From Helochares maculicollis (taxonomy: Eukaryota; Arthropoda; Insecta; Coleoptera; Hydrophilidae), in assembly GCA_033557835.1 (NCBI GenBank), contig JAWQRO010000460.1, positions 1 through 38,595 on the forward strand: a stretch of 38,595 nucleotides of DNA, read 5' to 3'. The notes under the pieces were generated by a model. That model was not told where the DNA came from and did no database searches. It saw only the letters and a list, made by a program, of their open reading frames with translations. This document shows positions 24,701-34,817 of the stretch, piece after piece. The position numbers and the translations under genes are program-made. How positions within the stretch are numbered: position 1 is the first letter of the stretch; the number at the start of each line of letters is the position of its first letter.

Positions 24701-25006
24701 CAGAAGGTAGTATATCCAACAAACTTAGTTATTTCGTCTCCATTATCGTCAGCAACTAGTGAAGAAACAGCTGATGCACAAAAATATTCGGGGCAAGTTT
24801 TGGTTTACCCTGCCAACATTATTTCTACTTCTACTGAATTTACACCTGAAAAATCTCATGAAAATCTGCAACAGCAAAATAGAGAATCTACGAAAGAACA
24901 AAGTCAATCTAACACGGAATCGAATCAATCGAATGCTGCAAGTACGTTAACTGTTTATCCAGCGAACGTCATTCAGCCCTATGCTCATATTGAACATGTG
25001 AAATAA
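18728..25006 (+). CDS. Takeout/JHBP-domain protein with very long Ser/Thr/Asn/Gln-rich repeat tail, gene C (about 1435 aa)
   Basis: Exons 18728-18797, 20288-20773, 21196-23283 and 23343-25006; the joined frame is 4308 nt. Residues 1-21 are a signal peptide (MLQLCLSALFTVLIINCTLG). The JHBP domain follows: C30 and C39, GVPNFFPFKLG, KNCELHGFETIHVYR, MWHPPVFTVNFTMDRLSL, LPRPGKANFTL, FGEF, ASVLPVIEASLEKVY, then HDFFTPTLPPLPPLPGF ending at about residue 245. Ordinary family members stop here; C continues for about 1190 residues. The tail is low in charge, lacks Cys and is rich in S, T, N, Q, A and I. It contains KEIV-type repeats, NGQ repeats and three VYPAN-like motifs. A 59-bp phase-1 intron (GTTTGT...TTTTAG, 23284-23342) joins two long open frames that would otherwise be split by a stop at 23340. 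No tail domain is recognised. It could be a structural, adhesive or matrix-associated form of a ligand carrier (inference). Confidence 0.8.
18798..20287 (+). other. First intron of gene C, 1.49 kb
   Basis: It runs from donor GTAAGT to acceptor ACTACAG and is about ten times longer than intron 1 in the paralogues. Two patches (about 19250-19335 and about 19555-19885) are less AT-rich than their surroundings and may be decayed repeats, but I cannot assign a family. Confidence 0.5.
20774..21195 (+). other. Second intron of gene C (422 bp)
   Basis: It runs from donor GTAAGT to acceptor TTTACAG and occupies the family's intron-4 position, after FGEF (phase 1). Nothing else was recognised. Confidence 0.6.
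24442..24705 (+). repeat. NGQ-rich degenerate peptide repeat in gene C
   Basis: About 88 codons carry an irregular repeat of the type L-x-N-G-Q-x-L-Q. Copies include LKNGKAL, LENGQILQ, LENGQIPQ, LNGHVLQ, LQNGQAIH, NNGQFL and NSGQIHQ. The DNA copies have diverged in third positions, so the repeat is old or has been kept by selection on the protein. Confidence 0.75.
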
Positions 25007-25126
25007 ATATTAACGTTTGGGAGGATATAATATATAATATAACCTAAATGTTATCTTAGTCTAGTGTTAATTTTCATGAGCTTATATATTATTGCTTTTT
25101 GCTCTTTAAATAGTTATAAAGTTAAA

Positions 25127-25132
25127 AATAAA
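25127..25132 (+). terminator. Poly(A) signal of gene C
   Basis: AATAAA lies about 120 nt after the stop codon. Confidence 0.55.
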
Positions 25133-26255
25133 ACTTTTAAATTTTAAAAATAGACTAAAATTATTACTAGACCAGCTGTAGCCACAGGGTAAGCCAAGTA
25201 TCTCTTATTAGAAGAAGATGAGAACAGAGATGTTTTCAAAATAGATTCTGAAGTATGAAATATATGTTTTTTTTTAAATTTAGTAATGACATATCGTCAT
25301 CTATCGCATCATAAAAATAATAGAAAAACTCGTTTAAAGCAAAATGATACAAATCTAAAACGGTTCATAGACAAAATTGAGATTTAAGATCTCTTTTGTC
25401 AACCGCTAATAATAGCATTTCTTAAAACTTATGAACTAAATATAGCTTCCTGATTTCAATTAATTCAAACATGATAATTAAAAAATATACAAAATTTTCC
25501 GCTTAAGATTAGTACCAGTAGATAATCTTTGGTTTTACCCACTATATTACGATTTCTTCAGGAAATACATACAGTTGGTTTTTGTCTGCCTAATTTTTAG
25601 TAAAAATAATTTGTTATTAAATTAACAACAGTATTTTGTATACCTTCAGTACAAGCTATTGATTCTTCTTTTTTATTGCATGCATCGAATTGTAACTTCT
25701 TGCAAAAATTGCGTATTCAAGCAATTTTAGCTAAGATATTAACTGAAATTTAAGCATGTAACCAATAAAATTTCTAAGCTTTTACTAATGCTCAATATTT
25801 AAAATTTAAGTGTGCATAATCAATACAAACAAGTTAATCTATTCTCATAGAAACATGCGACATTTTAAACTGTGTTAGTTTTTACATAATGTAGATTTAT
25901 TTTGTGGCTTAATATCTCTGTATTAGTTTTTGTACCTTCCATTATATCTAAATTAGTTTCATTATTATTAATCTATTATTATCTATTATCTACAGAAATC
26001 CATGTAATTGAGGTTTTAAGTTACAAAAATCACACATTATGTATTCTGTACTGTGTATTTTTTTATTTAGTGTTCTGTATTTATACCATTATACCAGAAT
26101 AAACTATAGTAACATGAAGATGAAGATTGTGTAACCTCTATATCATACTTTTTATGGTATTTTTTCCATACGATTTTACATTATATTGCACTATTACTGC
26201 GTATACTATTTATGAATGGATGATGGATTTATATGTCGTACAGGAAATGTTTCTA
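25133..26255. other. Spacer between convergent genes C and D
   Basis: About 1.1 kb of AT-rich sequence where the plus-strand and minus-strand halves of the cluster meet tail to tail. An open frame at 25902-26102 is low-complexity and not believed. No gene was recognised. Confidence 0.5.
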
Positions 26256-26261
26256 TTTATT
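26256..26261 (-). terminator. Poly(A) signal of gene D
   Basis: AATAAA on the minus strand, about 70 nt after the gene D stop codon. Confidence 0.5.
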
Positions 26262-26331
26262 ATGAAATCATATTGAAACCGCAATATTTTCGATCATACA
26301 TGTTCTTCTATTAATATTCAATACAAGTGCC

Positions 26332-27467
26332 TTAGTAATACTTGGGTAAAAAGAATGATTCTAATGGGAAAGCATTCACTAGTTTTCCGGACGTTGACTT
26401 TAGCCCATAGTATAAGCCTGCCTCAAGCTTAGGCAATAAGTACTTCAGCAGAGTTTGAGAATCAGCAATGGATAAATATGGAATTCCTGTTCCTAGAATA
26501 TAAGCAAAATCAAAGTTGAAATTTTATAGCAGACAAAATACCGTAATAGTCTTACTAAATTCGCTGAAAGTACATCGAGAAGCTTCTGGGTCAATTGTAA
26601 TTTTAGCACGGTAAGGAGAGATTTTCTTCAAATTGTACTCATTTCTTGCAACAGTAAACAAAGTTTCGATTTCAATTCGGGCATGTTCTGTAAATTAGAT
26701 ACTAATTACTAAAATCTACGCCAACTTTCGCAAACATGTTTTTTTATCAATTTGTTCATAACCTTCTTACCTAAAGTACAATTAGCTACTCCAGCTCTTG
26801 GCAAAATTCCTTCAAAAACATGACTTCCCTTTCCAAATTCACCAATCAAAGATAAAGTGTCCATTGTAAATCCAAGGTTAAAGAAGGGCTGATTCCATCT
26901 GACAAAAATATTATAGTACAAATTAAAGTATTGTAAGCACTATTAAGTAGATCTACTTTGATGTAATAGATCAAATTTAATTCAGTAAAAATAATCTAAT
27001 CATCATAATAAAAATACATTGTCCAAATATAAAGTATCCCCTAATCTTACTCAGTTTTGTAAACGTGGAGAGTATCGAAACCATGAAGCTCACAATTAGT
27101 TAGAGATAGCTTCAATTCCGGCTCATCAAAAACAGTGTCGTCCAAACTAAGTGGATAGAAGCTTGGAATCCCAAATCTATTGTCTCCCTTAGAGATCGAT
27201 GGCCAAACTGCATTCGCAGATTCAGGTCCGCACGAAGGCAACTCTGCTTCCTTACACCTCACAATATATTCAGCTGATAAAGGAAGACAAGATACTTAGC
27301 AAGCAGAAAACGAATTGGCCAAAATGATTCAAAATAAATAGTATAAGATTTATTAAAACTTTAAGATAATATTGTTTCTACTTTGCATGTATACACTTAC
27401 GGAAAGCTTGTTGCCCAACACCCAATCCCAACAACCCAAGAACAAACAACACACTTATTTGTTTCAT
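26332..27467 (-). CDS. Takeout/JHBP-domain secreted protein, gene D (236 aa)
   Basis: Exons, in coding order on the minus strand: 27467-27401, 27273-27051, 26898-26771, 26687-26556, 26492-26332 (711 nt). Residues 1-18 form a signal peptide (MKQISVLFVLGLLGLGVG). Then come C29 and C37 (CKEAELPSCGPESAN), GIPSFYPLSL, TNCELHGFDTLHVYKT, WNQPFFNLGFTMDTLSLIGE, GILPRAGVANCTL, FSEF and TGIPYLSIADSQTLLKYLLP. The protein ends SFFLPKYY, the ordinary family C-terminus. It keeps four introns (phases 1, 2, 1, 1), the most complete set in the window, and may reflect the ancestral structure. An extra Cys stands in NCTL, where most paralogues have NFTL. Confidence 0.9.
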
Positions 27468-27529
27468 CCTGCAGCTTAATTACTGAAAGTTAACAAATGA
27501 TTTATATGGAGCTTCCAAATCCGTTCGCG

Positions 27530-27537
27530 TTTATATA
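27530..27537 (-). promoter_or_regulatory. TATA box of gene D
   Basis: TATATAAA on the minus strand, 63 bp before the ATG. Confidence 0.6.
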
Positions 27538-27954
27538 ACTTAACTTGCAAGAGGAGTGGTCCTCTAAGGACGAGTCGCGCCCGTTTATTGGTGTTGGTCT
27601 GAACAGGATGCTAGATTGGAATATACATACGAAATCGGCAGAGCAAAAGGAAATTTATGTCTTCTGTATCGTATTTATAGCAAATAAAATTTAATAATAT
27701 TATCATAAAGATCCAAATGTCAAGTGAACATACATTAAAGAATATTTGACATCCAAAACAAAAAGGTATCCTAAGCATTTGCATATTAATTACGCATAAT
27801 AATATTTACATTGAAATTAGCGATTTATATGAAATTATTTAGTTTCTCTGGCATGATTATTTGAGAAGAGGATTGGCAGCAAAAATAAACTAACGCAATT
27901 ATATCGGTTGTTTATTGTGATTTTATTCAACTAGTTAGCGTCAGGTATAAAAAA
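27538..27954. other. Spacer between gene D and pseudogene psiE
   Basis: About 420 bp of AT-rich sequence with no feature recognised. Confidence 0.45.
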
Positions 27955-28720
27955 AATTATCGAAGCGGCAATGCTTTTTCTACTTGCCCAACAGTTTGTT
28001 AGAACACCAAATCAAAAATCTGCAAATTTTGAAATGAGGTGAATTCTTTATAACGAAATATGGTTCCTCCTGCTTAGGAGCACGAAAGGGGCCATTTGCC
28101 GATTTGGAATTAGTGGTAATTGCAGATTTATACAGCAATATTGTTTTTATTTGGCGCTGGTTTCTGAAAACTTTGTGTATGTTATTCAATTTTACATTAT
28201 TCATTATTCATTAGAATGAGCGTGACACCAACAACTTCTGCGCCACTTTGATAGGTGCTTATTAAAGATGCAAAGTTCATGGTACAGTGCATGAAAGTAA
28301 ATGTTTCTTTCCAAACGGCATTATGGTCTTGTAAGGTGTTCAATCCATGAATTTTAATATTTTTTAAAGCAAGTTTTAGGAGAGGATATTTGAAAATAAG
28401 ATTACATAGACGACACGGAAGAAATCTTAGAATACTATAGATATGATTGGCCATACTAAATTTCCAACTTGCTGGTTACAGGTCTTAATTTCTTCTCCTT
28501 TTAATGCTACTAAATAAGAGGCTAAAACGTAAACGAAATATTTTGATAATTAGCACACTTAAATGAAACATTTTACAACCATCATATATAATAACAGTAA
28601 ATGTTAATTAGTTTAGTCATATCGTATATTTGATTTACCCATAGTCAGTTTACGAAAACCAGTTAATAATATCAAACTAAATAGATAACTATTTGGCACG
28701 ATAAGACATATAATAGTGTT
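27955..28720 (-). pseudogene. Decayed takeout/JHBP gene, psiE
   Basis: The minus-strand sequence aligns piecewise to the takeout paralogues. A preserved intron-1 acceptor (TTTACGTTTTAG) is followed from 28523 by PSYLVALKGEEIKTC, then GNLVWPII, LLKLALKNIKIHGLNTL, AVWKETF and TYQSGAEV. After a frameshift near 28205 it reads NVKLNNIHKVFRNQ, IKTILLYKSAIT, then EEPYFVIKNSPHFK. The first conserved Cys is replaced and the GIP block is scrambled. The frame is shifted in the middle of the domain and the last part is shortened, with a stop. A candidate signal-peptide exon ends with GGTTTTC|GTAAAC at 28654, giving a 130-bp intron 1 like the others. Introns 2-4 are absent, as in genes A and G, so psiE descends from an intron-poor paralogue rather than a processed mRNA. 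The outer limits are approximate. Confidence 0.75.
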
Positions 28721-29216
28721 AAAAATACTACAAATGCTCGAAATAAAATAAGTGACACGAGGATGCTACGTATATATAACCACAATTTATTATTAAATAA
28801 AGTACATTTGTATTTACAAACGTTTTATAAAATAAATATAATTGAAGACATTTAAAAACTGACTTGCGAAAACACGATTGAGCATTAGATGCTGCAGTAA
28901 AGTATAAAAATAAAAAAAGTTGTACTAAAAGAAAATATTTCGGTATCTAGGAACTTGTTTCATTCAAATCTACGCTTATATAGCGAGAAATTATTTTTAT
29001 TAACACATATGTTTTTGGAAAAAAGCAGGATAAAAATCAGGTGTTTGCTTATGCAGATTTAAAAATGTAGTACTAAAAGATAGGCGTTTTTGTTTAGATT
29101 TATTTAATACTCAACTGAATACTCAATTAATTCACTCAACTTTTCATTTACATAAATTTTAGTAATGTGCAACTTATACATTTAACAATTTATTAAATTT
29201 TCTTATCTTTTTTATT
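28721..29216. other. Spacer upstream of psiE and downstream of gene F
   Basis: About 500 bp of AT-rich sequence. A TATATATA near 28771-28778 could be the old psiE promoter. Nothing else was recognised. Confidence 0.4.
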
Positions 29217-30346
29217 TTATTTTTTGTAATAACTTGGCAGGAAAAATGAGTTCAAAGGGAAGACTTTTACTAAATTTCCTGAAGTTTGCTTCAACCCGTA
29301 ATATAGAGCTCCTTCAAATTTAGGCAATAGATATTTCTTTAAAGTTTCAGATCGATCAACTATCATATAGGGAGCAGAAGATTCTGAAAATTATAAAAAA
29401 GTGTTTATTAGATTTGTCTTATTATATTGTTGTAAAAAAGAATTGATTCAGCCACTTAAATAGACTTACTAAATTCGCTGAAAGTACAACTAACTGTTTC
29501 AGGATCGATATCAATTTTGGCTCGGTATGGATAAATTGTTTTCAAATTAAATTCGTTTCTTTTTACGGTATACAGGGCTTCGATGTCGACTTTGACGTAC
29601 GACAAAGTGCAATTTAGGAACCCATTTCTAGGCAGGACACTTTCAAAAATCTTTGTACCCTTTTCAAACTCCCCTACTAAGCTTAAAGTGTCTAGAGTGA
29701 AGCCTAGAAAAATATTCGGCTGCTTCCACCTGTAATTAATAACGTATTAAATTAATACAAGCTTATTGATACTAAAAACGCATATTCCATCTTACAAAAT
29801 ATAAATTTTAAAAAGATATTTAGTATTATATTTCAAATTAACTCTCGAACAATGTCGGTTGTGTACTATTTAAATAAAGAAAAAATATAATTCATAACTA
29901 CCCAGTTCTATAGACATGCAAAGTATCAAAACCATGTAACTCGCAATTCTTTAAATCCACTTTAAGTAACGGCTCATTTATTTCAGTGCCTCCTAAAAGC
30001 AGAGGATAGAAGCTCGGAATCCCAAATCTGACATCCCCTTTAGAGAGAATAGGCCAAACGGTGTTCGCAGCTTCTGGGCCACAGCTCTCCAATTCACTTT
30101 CCTTGCATCTCACTAAGTAATCGGCTAAAAATGTAAACATTACTGTAATCACATACACTGTCGTTGTAGATGGAATTGTAAATATAGATTCACATAATAT
30201 TACAAAAAATATGGAACATTTTGTGAAAAGAAATATTTATACACAAACATTTAAAAAATGTAATATCAATACTTACGAAACTGCTGTTGAGCCCAAGAAT
30301 ATTGGACTAGAAATAAAACAAAACCCACAGTATGAATTCCAAACAT
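29217..30346 (-). CDS. Takeout/JHBP-domain secreted protein, gene F (239 aa)
   Basis: Exons in coding order on the minus strand: 30346-30277, 30124-29902, 29729-29470, 29383-29217 (720 nt). The signal peptide is roughly residues 1-20 (MFGIHTVGFVLFLVQYSWAQ). C30 and C38 follow (CKESELESCGPEAAN), then GIPSFYPLLLG, KNCELHGFDTLHVYRT, WKQPNIFLGFTLDTLSLVGE, VLPRNGFLNCTL, FSEF and APYMIVDRSETLKKYLLP. The C-terminus is SFFLPSYYKK. Introns are phase 1, 2 and 1; the intron-3 position of gene D is fused here. Exon 2 has the same length as in gene D (223 nt), and D and F look like the closest intact pair (shared YPxxL, NCTL and FFLPxYY). The intron-2 donor (GTAGTT) is the weakest in the model. Confidence 0.9.
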
Positions 30347-30410
30347 CTTCCTTTCACTACCTAACCTTAAGTTTAAAGTATATAATGAAAATATCGTTTG
30401 AGTGATAGAA

Positions 30411-30416
30411 TTTATA
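30411..30416 (-). promoter_or_regulatory. Candidate TATA box of gene F
   Basis: TATAAA on the minus strand, 65 bp before the ATG. A second TATATA lies closer, near 30379-30385. Confidence 0.45.
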
Positions 30417-31361
30417 GTTTAGCAAAAACAGGATCCTTAAAAGCCAGATGTGGTTTACGCCATCTATTTTTATTACATTTATTATATTATTCATGTGTAT
30501 TCATTATGTTTAAATGTATTTTATATATTTATCAACACTTAAAACATTTGTATATACACACTACAAAATCTTGATATCTAATTTAATATTAGTAATAAAT
30601 AGTTTTAATATTAGTTCTCTAAAAATAAATATTTTAATTGAAAACTAAGAATCGATAAACAACATTTACACAGTTTAATGGCGATTTCATTTTTCTCATC
30701 AATAACTGATCTTTATCTTTATGGGCGTAAATAACACCTTCTAGGTGGTATTTATTTAATTTTTCATTAGTTAATACCTCTAGAGAGTCAACAGCAGGAA
30801 ATATAACCTCAAAATATAACTGAATGTATCTGGAATGTGACCGTATTGCTTCAATAAGACAAATAATCAACCCATTCTAAGCACCATTGGCTACCCCTTG
30901 GAACTCCTATAGTAACATCACCTCGCTTATGTTGATCGTAATTTATATTGTACAATGCATTTCAGATAAGAACAGTATAAAGGTACTAATTTTAATTAAA
31001 AAAAAGAATGAATGCCACTAAACTACATATTGGTAAATATTATACTTTTAAAAACTGAGAAAATCTACTTTTAATACATTTATGTAAAATATTGAAGTAA
31101 GGTTGACAACTTATGTACTATAATAAATAAAAATAAAGCGGTTTTTTCGAGCTGTAAAAAAAAATATACGTATATTGTTTTTCAAAAATCTGTAACGCTG
31201 GAAATATTTTTTATATACATAGCCATTATATTATATTAAAAATAACACACACATAGTCACTATTAATATTAAATCGAAAAATACTCATAGCTATTTAACA
31301 CTCAACCCTTAATAATTAATTTTTTTTCATATAAATATAGAAACACCCTAAAAATGCCAAA
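30417..31361. other. Spacer between genes F and G
   Basis: About 945 bp. A minus-strand open frame (30634-30870) and a short GDVTIGVPRGS reading just upstream (about 30920-30885) hint at a decayed coding sequence, but I cannot decide whether it came from a takeout gene or a reverse transcriptase. Confidence 0.35.
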
Positions 31362-32298
31362 TTAATTTTCGGACAAGAACATATCTTTAATTGGTATCAT
31401 TTTAGTGAATCTCCCAAGATTCTCAACAGCCTGGCGTAAACCGTCTTCGAATTGTGGTAAAATATATTCTGCTAAGTTCTTGGGATTGTCCACAGATAAA
31501 TAAGGTTTATCGTCGATACTACTTAAAGTAAAAATTATCTTTTGGGGATCGATATCAAATTTTGAACGGTAGGAAAAAAATTCTCTTTGGCTTTTTGCAT
31601 TTCTTCCCACATGCGTCAAGACCATTACATCAATTTTTACCTTTTCCAACCTAAATTTTGCTACTCCTGGTTGAGGAAGAATGCCATCAAATAATCTGCT
31701 GCCATCAGCAAACTCGCCTTGAAGAACCAACTCGTCAAAAGTAAACCCACCACCTATATATGGCATTTTCCAACTTGTATTATAAGCGTAGAAAGTTTGG
31801 AAACCATCCAGTTGACAATTTTGTAAATGCATCTCCAAGTCCGGCTCATTGATTTTAACGTTATCAATTTTGAAAGGGTAGAAACTTTTTAATCCGTAGG
31901 CTGGATCACCTTGGGATATTGTAGGCCATACTAAATTTGCTGCTTCCGGTCCACAAGTGGATATTTCGGATAATTTACATCGTGTCAACCAGTTAGCTTA
32001 AATATTAAAATAATATTATTACTATTTGCTTTTACTTTGCTCCACACACTTAATTTTTTAACTAATGCATAATAAATATTTTAAGTTTGTTTAAAATTCA
32101 TTTTATTACCCTTAATATTACATTATTCTACGTGTTTATTATTAATCATTTTAATATTTTTTATAATTGAATGGCTGAAACATTTAGCTATTGCTAATAA
32201 ATTTGAAGTGAAATTTAGTGTTAAACCTATAACTTACGGATTTCGAACGTAGAGGCACAACTGACAAAAATCACCAATACATAATTTATAACCGACAT
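31362..32298 (-). CDS. Takeout/JHBP-domain secreted protein, gene G (231 aa)
   Basis: Exons in coding order on the minus strand: 32298-32238 and 31996-31362 (696 nt). The signal peptide is residues 1-16 or so (MSVINYVLVIFVSCAS). C27 and C35 follow (CKLSEISTCGPEAAN), then LVWPTISQGD, YGLKSFYPFKI, INEPDLEMHLQNCQLDGFQT, WKMPYIGGGFTFDELVLQGE, SRLFDGILPQPGVAKF, KPYLSVDNPKNLAEYILPQF and MIPIKDMFLSEN. Only intron 1 (241 bp, phase 1) is present, with acceptor TTTAAG, a less common but usable AAG. The GIP block has changed to GLKSF. It is closely related to pseudogene psiH just upstream on the same strand, so the pair is a recent tandem duplication. Confidence 0.9.
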
Positions 32299-32336
32299 TT
32301 CTGAAGATATAAGCTGCAAATATGTGAGAAGTAGTG

Positions 32337-32343
32337 TTTTATA
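32337..32343 (-). promoter_or_regulatory. TATA box of gene G
   Basis: TATAAAA on the minus strand, 39 bp before the ATG. Confidence 0.6.
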
Positions 32344-33266
32344 GTCAGCTCGAATGCATTTTTTTTATTAAAATAGGACATGTTATGCAAATTTTAATCA
32401 CAATTTTTTTCAAATATAATAGCTAATATTTTCGTTGCTTTATTTTCATGATTGAATATACTTTATTTCGTTTTATTCACAATCTGCTTATTAACATCTA
32501 ATGAAGCTATAAACAGGAATTGATTTGTTTTGCTAATCAAATATTTGCATCTAGAAAATATTTTATACACTGCACTGTAAGCTTAATTTTGTAAACCCAC
32601 AAAAAGCAAAAATATACTTATTAACTAGTATATTCACAAATTACATAGACTGCTCTTGTATTTAGAATGATACAGCCAACTTTCAATTGTTTCCATGTTT
32701 ATAAAAGCATACTTAAATGACTAAAAGAAGAAATTTGTACGGTGCTGATGTAAATATTGAATTCTCATAATGCGCATATAAACTTTTATATATACATACA
32801 TTTATATATACCAAGGTAAGGTAAAGATAAGTGAACAAAAAAGTAATAGTACAATAAAATTTAACTATACAGGCAGGAGAAGCGGCGCACGTTTGAAATA
32901 TATCAGTTTGTGTTAAATAAATTTAGATTTTGTAAATACTATAAAATATTTGAATAAACTGTAGACGCATATTTCTTTTAGTTAATATGATAAATCGTAG
33001 CCCATTTAATTTTGTTCATTTTCACCAGTTTTACTATTTACATAAAATCAAAGCTGAAAAACTATACATTTTACAAATGCTACGCATACTTGAAGTAATC
33101 CTAACTTAACACTCCAAAGATATTTCAGAATTTTTCTTAACTGAACGATCATTAATTATCAAAAACGTTTATTTTATCAAATATTCAAATCTCAAATTAC
33201 ATTCGATATTGTTTTTCAACGAAACTGCAGTATTACCATAAAAATATGCGAATTTCTAGTTTATCC
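32344..33266. other. Spacer between gene G and psiH
   Basis: About 920 bp of AT-rich sequence. It contains the first copy of a 95-bp direct repeat (listed separately) and nothing else recognisable. Confidence 0.5.
32892..32986 (+). repeat. 95-bp direct repeat, copy 1
   Basis: It starts TTTGAAATATATCAGTTTGT and ends TTCTTTTAGTTAAT. It matches copy 2 (33994-34088) base for base except one A/G difference near position 72, while the flanks differ. Confidence 0.85.
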
Positions 33267-34173
33267 CTATTGATTTTCTGGCAAAAACAGGTCTTCTACG
33301 GGTATCATTTTTGTGAACCTCCCTAGGGATTGAATAGCCCGGTGCAAACCGTCCTCGAGGTGTGGTAATATATATTCTGGCAAGATCTTCGGATTTTCTA
33401 TTGATAAATATGGTTTCTTGTCCACATTACTCAAATTAAAAATTATCTAAGGGTAAGGTAAGGAAAAAATTCTCTTTGTCCTTTAGCATTTCTTTTGACA
33501 TTCGCTAAAATTGCAATGTCGATTTTGACTTTTACCAAAACAAATGTTGCTATCCCAGATTGAGGTTAATTGAAATCGTATATTTTGCTATCGCTTAGAA
33601 ACTCGCCTTGCAGAACTAGCTCATCCATAGTGATACCACTGCCCATGTACGGCATGTTCCAACTTACATTATAAACGTAGAAAGTTTCGGATCCATGCAA
33701 GTGACAATTTTGCAAACGCATATTCAAGAGTGGTTAATTGATTTTAAAGTCGCTAATTCTAAAGGGGTAGAAGCTTTTCAACCCGTAGGTTGGATCGTTC
33801 TGTGATATTTTAGGCCATGCTAAATTTGCTGCTTCTGGTCCGCAGGTAGAAAGCTCGGATAGTTTACATCTTGTAAACCAGTTTGCTAAAATATATAAAT
33901 GCCTTTGTTTCATTACAATTAGACACTATATTAAACAAAGTAAGTGATCTTATAGTCACTTTTATATTAAAGTATTGCCTTTATTTTAAAAATTTTGAAA
34001 TATATCAGTTTGTGTTAAATAAATTTAGATTTTGTAAATACTATAAAATATTTGAATAAACTGTGGACGCATATTTCTTTTAGTTAATTTATTAAGATAA
34101 ATTTCAACTTAAGAATTTCGAAACTGAAAACACAACTCACTAAAAATACCAGTATGAAATTTTTAGTCGACGT
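33267..34173 (-). pseudogene. Takeout/JHBP pseudogene psiH, recent duplicate of gene G
   Basis: It is collinear with gene G on the minus strand: signal exon 34173-34113, intron, main exon 33885-33267. Lesions are easy to list. The start codon position reads ACG (34171-34173). The intron-1 donor reads TTAAG instead of GTAAG (34108-34112). There are in-frame TAA codons at 33734-33736 (after KIN) and 33566-33568 (after YDFN). A net 19-bp deletion near 33449-33470 removes the region corresponding to YRSKFDIDP and shifts frame. Much remains readable: CRTCGPEAANLAWPKI-type sequence, LQNCHLHGSETFYVYN, WNMPYMGSGITMDELVLQGE and, after the shift, KPYLSIENPKILPEYILP to FTKMIPVEDLFLPENQ. It shares gene G's single-intron structure and retains a TATA box. 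Confidence 0.9.
33994..34088 (+). repeat. 95-bp direct repeat, copy 2
   Basis: Nearly identical to 32892-32986 and in the same orientation. This copy lies within intron 1 of pseudogene psiH. Such high identity in otherwise diverged surroundings suggests a recent short duplication, gene conversion or a small mobile element. Confidence 0.85.
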
Positions 34174-34211
34174 CACTGTGGATATATGCTGCAATTCTGG
34201 GGAAGATATTT

Positions 34212-34218
34212 TTTTATA
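34212..34218 (-). promoter_or_regulatory. Relict TATA box of psiH
   Basis: TATAAAA on the minus strand, 39 bp before the mutated start codon; the spacing is the same as in gene G. Confidence 0.5.
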
Positions 34219-34817
34219 GTATCCACTATTGCAATTTAGTTTAAGTATTAATAGAACATGTTATGTAAATTTAAATTATAATTTTTTTAGCTAGATAATA
34301 TTTTTACTACTTTATCTTCAATAATCAATACATTTTGCCATTTTTCTTGCTGGCATCTCTTAATATGATCTATAAATAGCGTTTGACGAAATTATCAACA
34401 GGGACTGATTTAGATTTTTGCTTAAAGAATTTATAATTAGACAACATTATAATACAACTATATGATAAGAAAAATGTACTTACCAGTACTGACCGCATAA
34501 AAAATCTATTTTTATGAAAATAAGATTAATTTCACTCTGTATGAAAAAAAATTATAATAAATACAGTTTAATTAATGAAAATTATATTTAGAAAATTTAT
34601 ATTTAAATGATTCTAGGAAAGGGAATTTATGTGGCGCTCATGTAAATTTTTGTTTACATATTTCGCCAAAAAGTGCTTCGTTTAGCATAGCGATCAGGGC
34701 CAAGTATACATATTAGCAAAAACTGCACAAATAGATAGCTTTTCACAAGACCACTTTCCGCGACCAAAACATTTCTTCGGTTTAGACATGCAAATAATAC
34801 AAAATTAAATTTATACT
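34219..34817. other. Spacer between psiH and gene I
   Basis: About 600 bp of AT-rich sequence with no feature recognised. Confidence 0.45.

Noticed and set aside
27955..28523. psiE as a processed (mRNA-derived) pseudogene
   Set aside because: It lacks introns 2-4, but an intron-1 acceptor is preserved at its 5' edge and intact paralogues A and G also lack those introns.
30634..30960. Possible extra takeout pseudogene or reverse-transcriptase piece (GDVTIGVPRGS)
   Set aside because: The short match fits either family about equally (GD-x-x-x-GIP of takeout, or GVPQGS of LINE reverse transcriptase). The following 78-codon frame supports neither.
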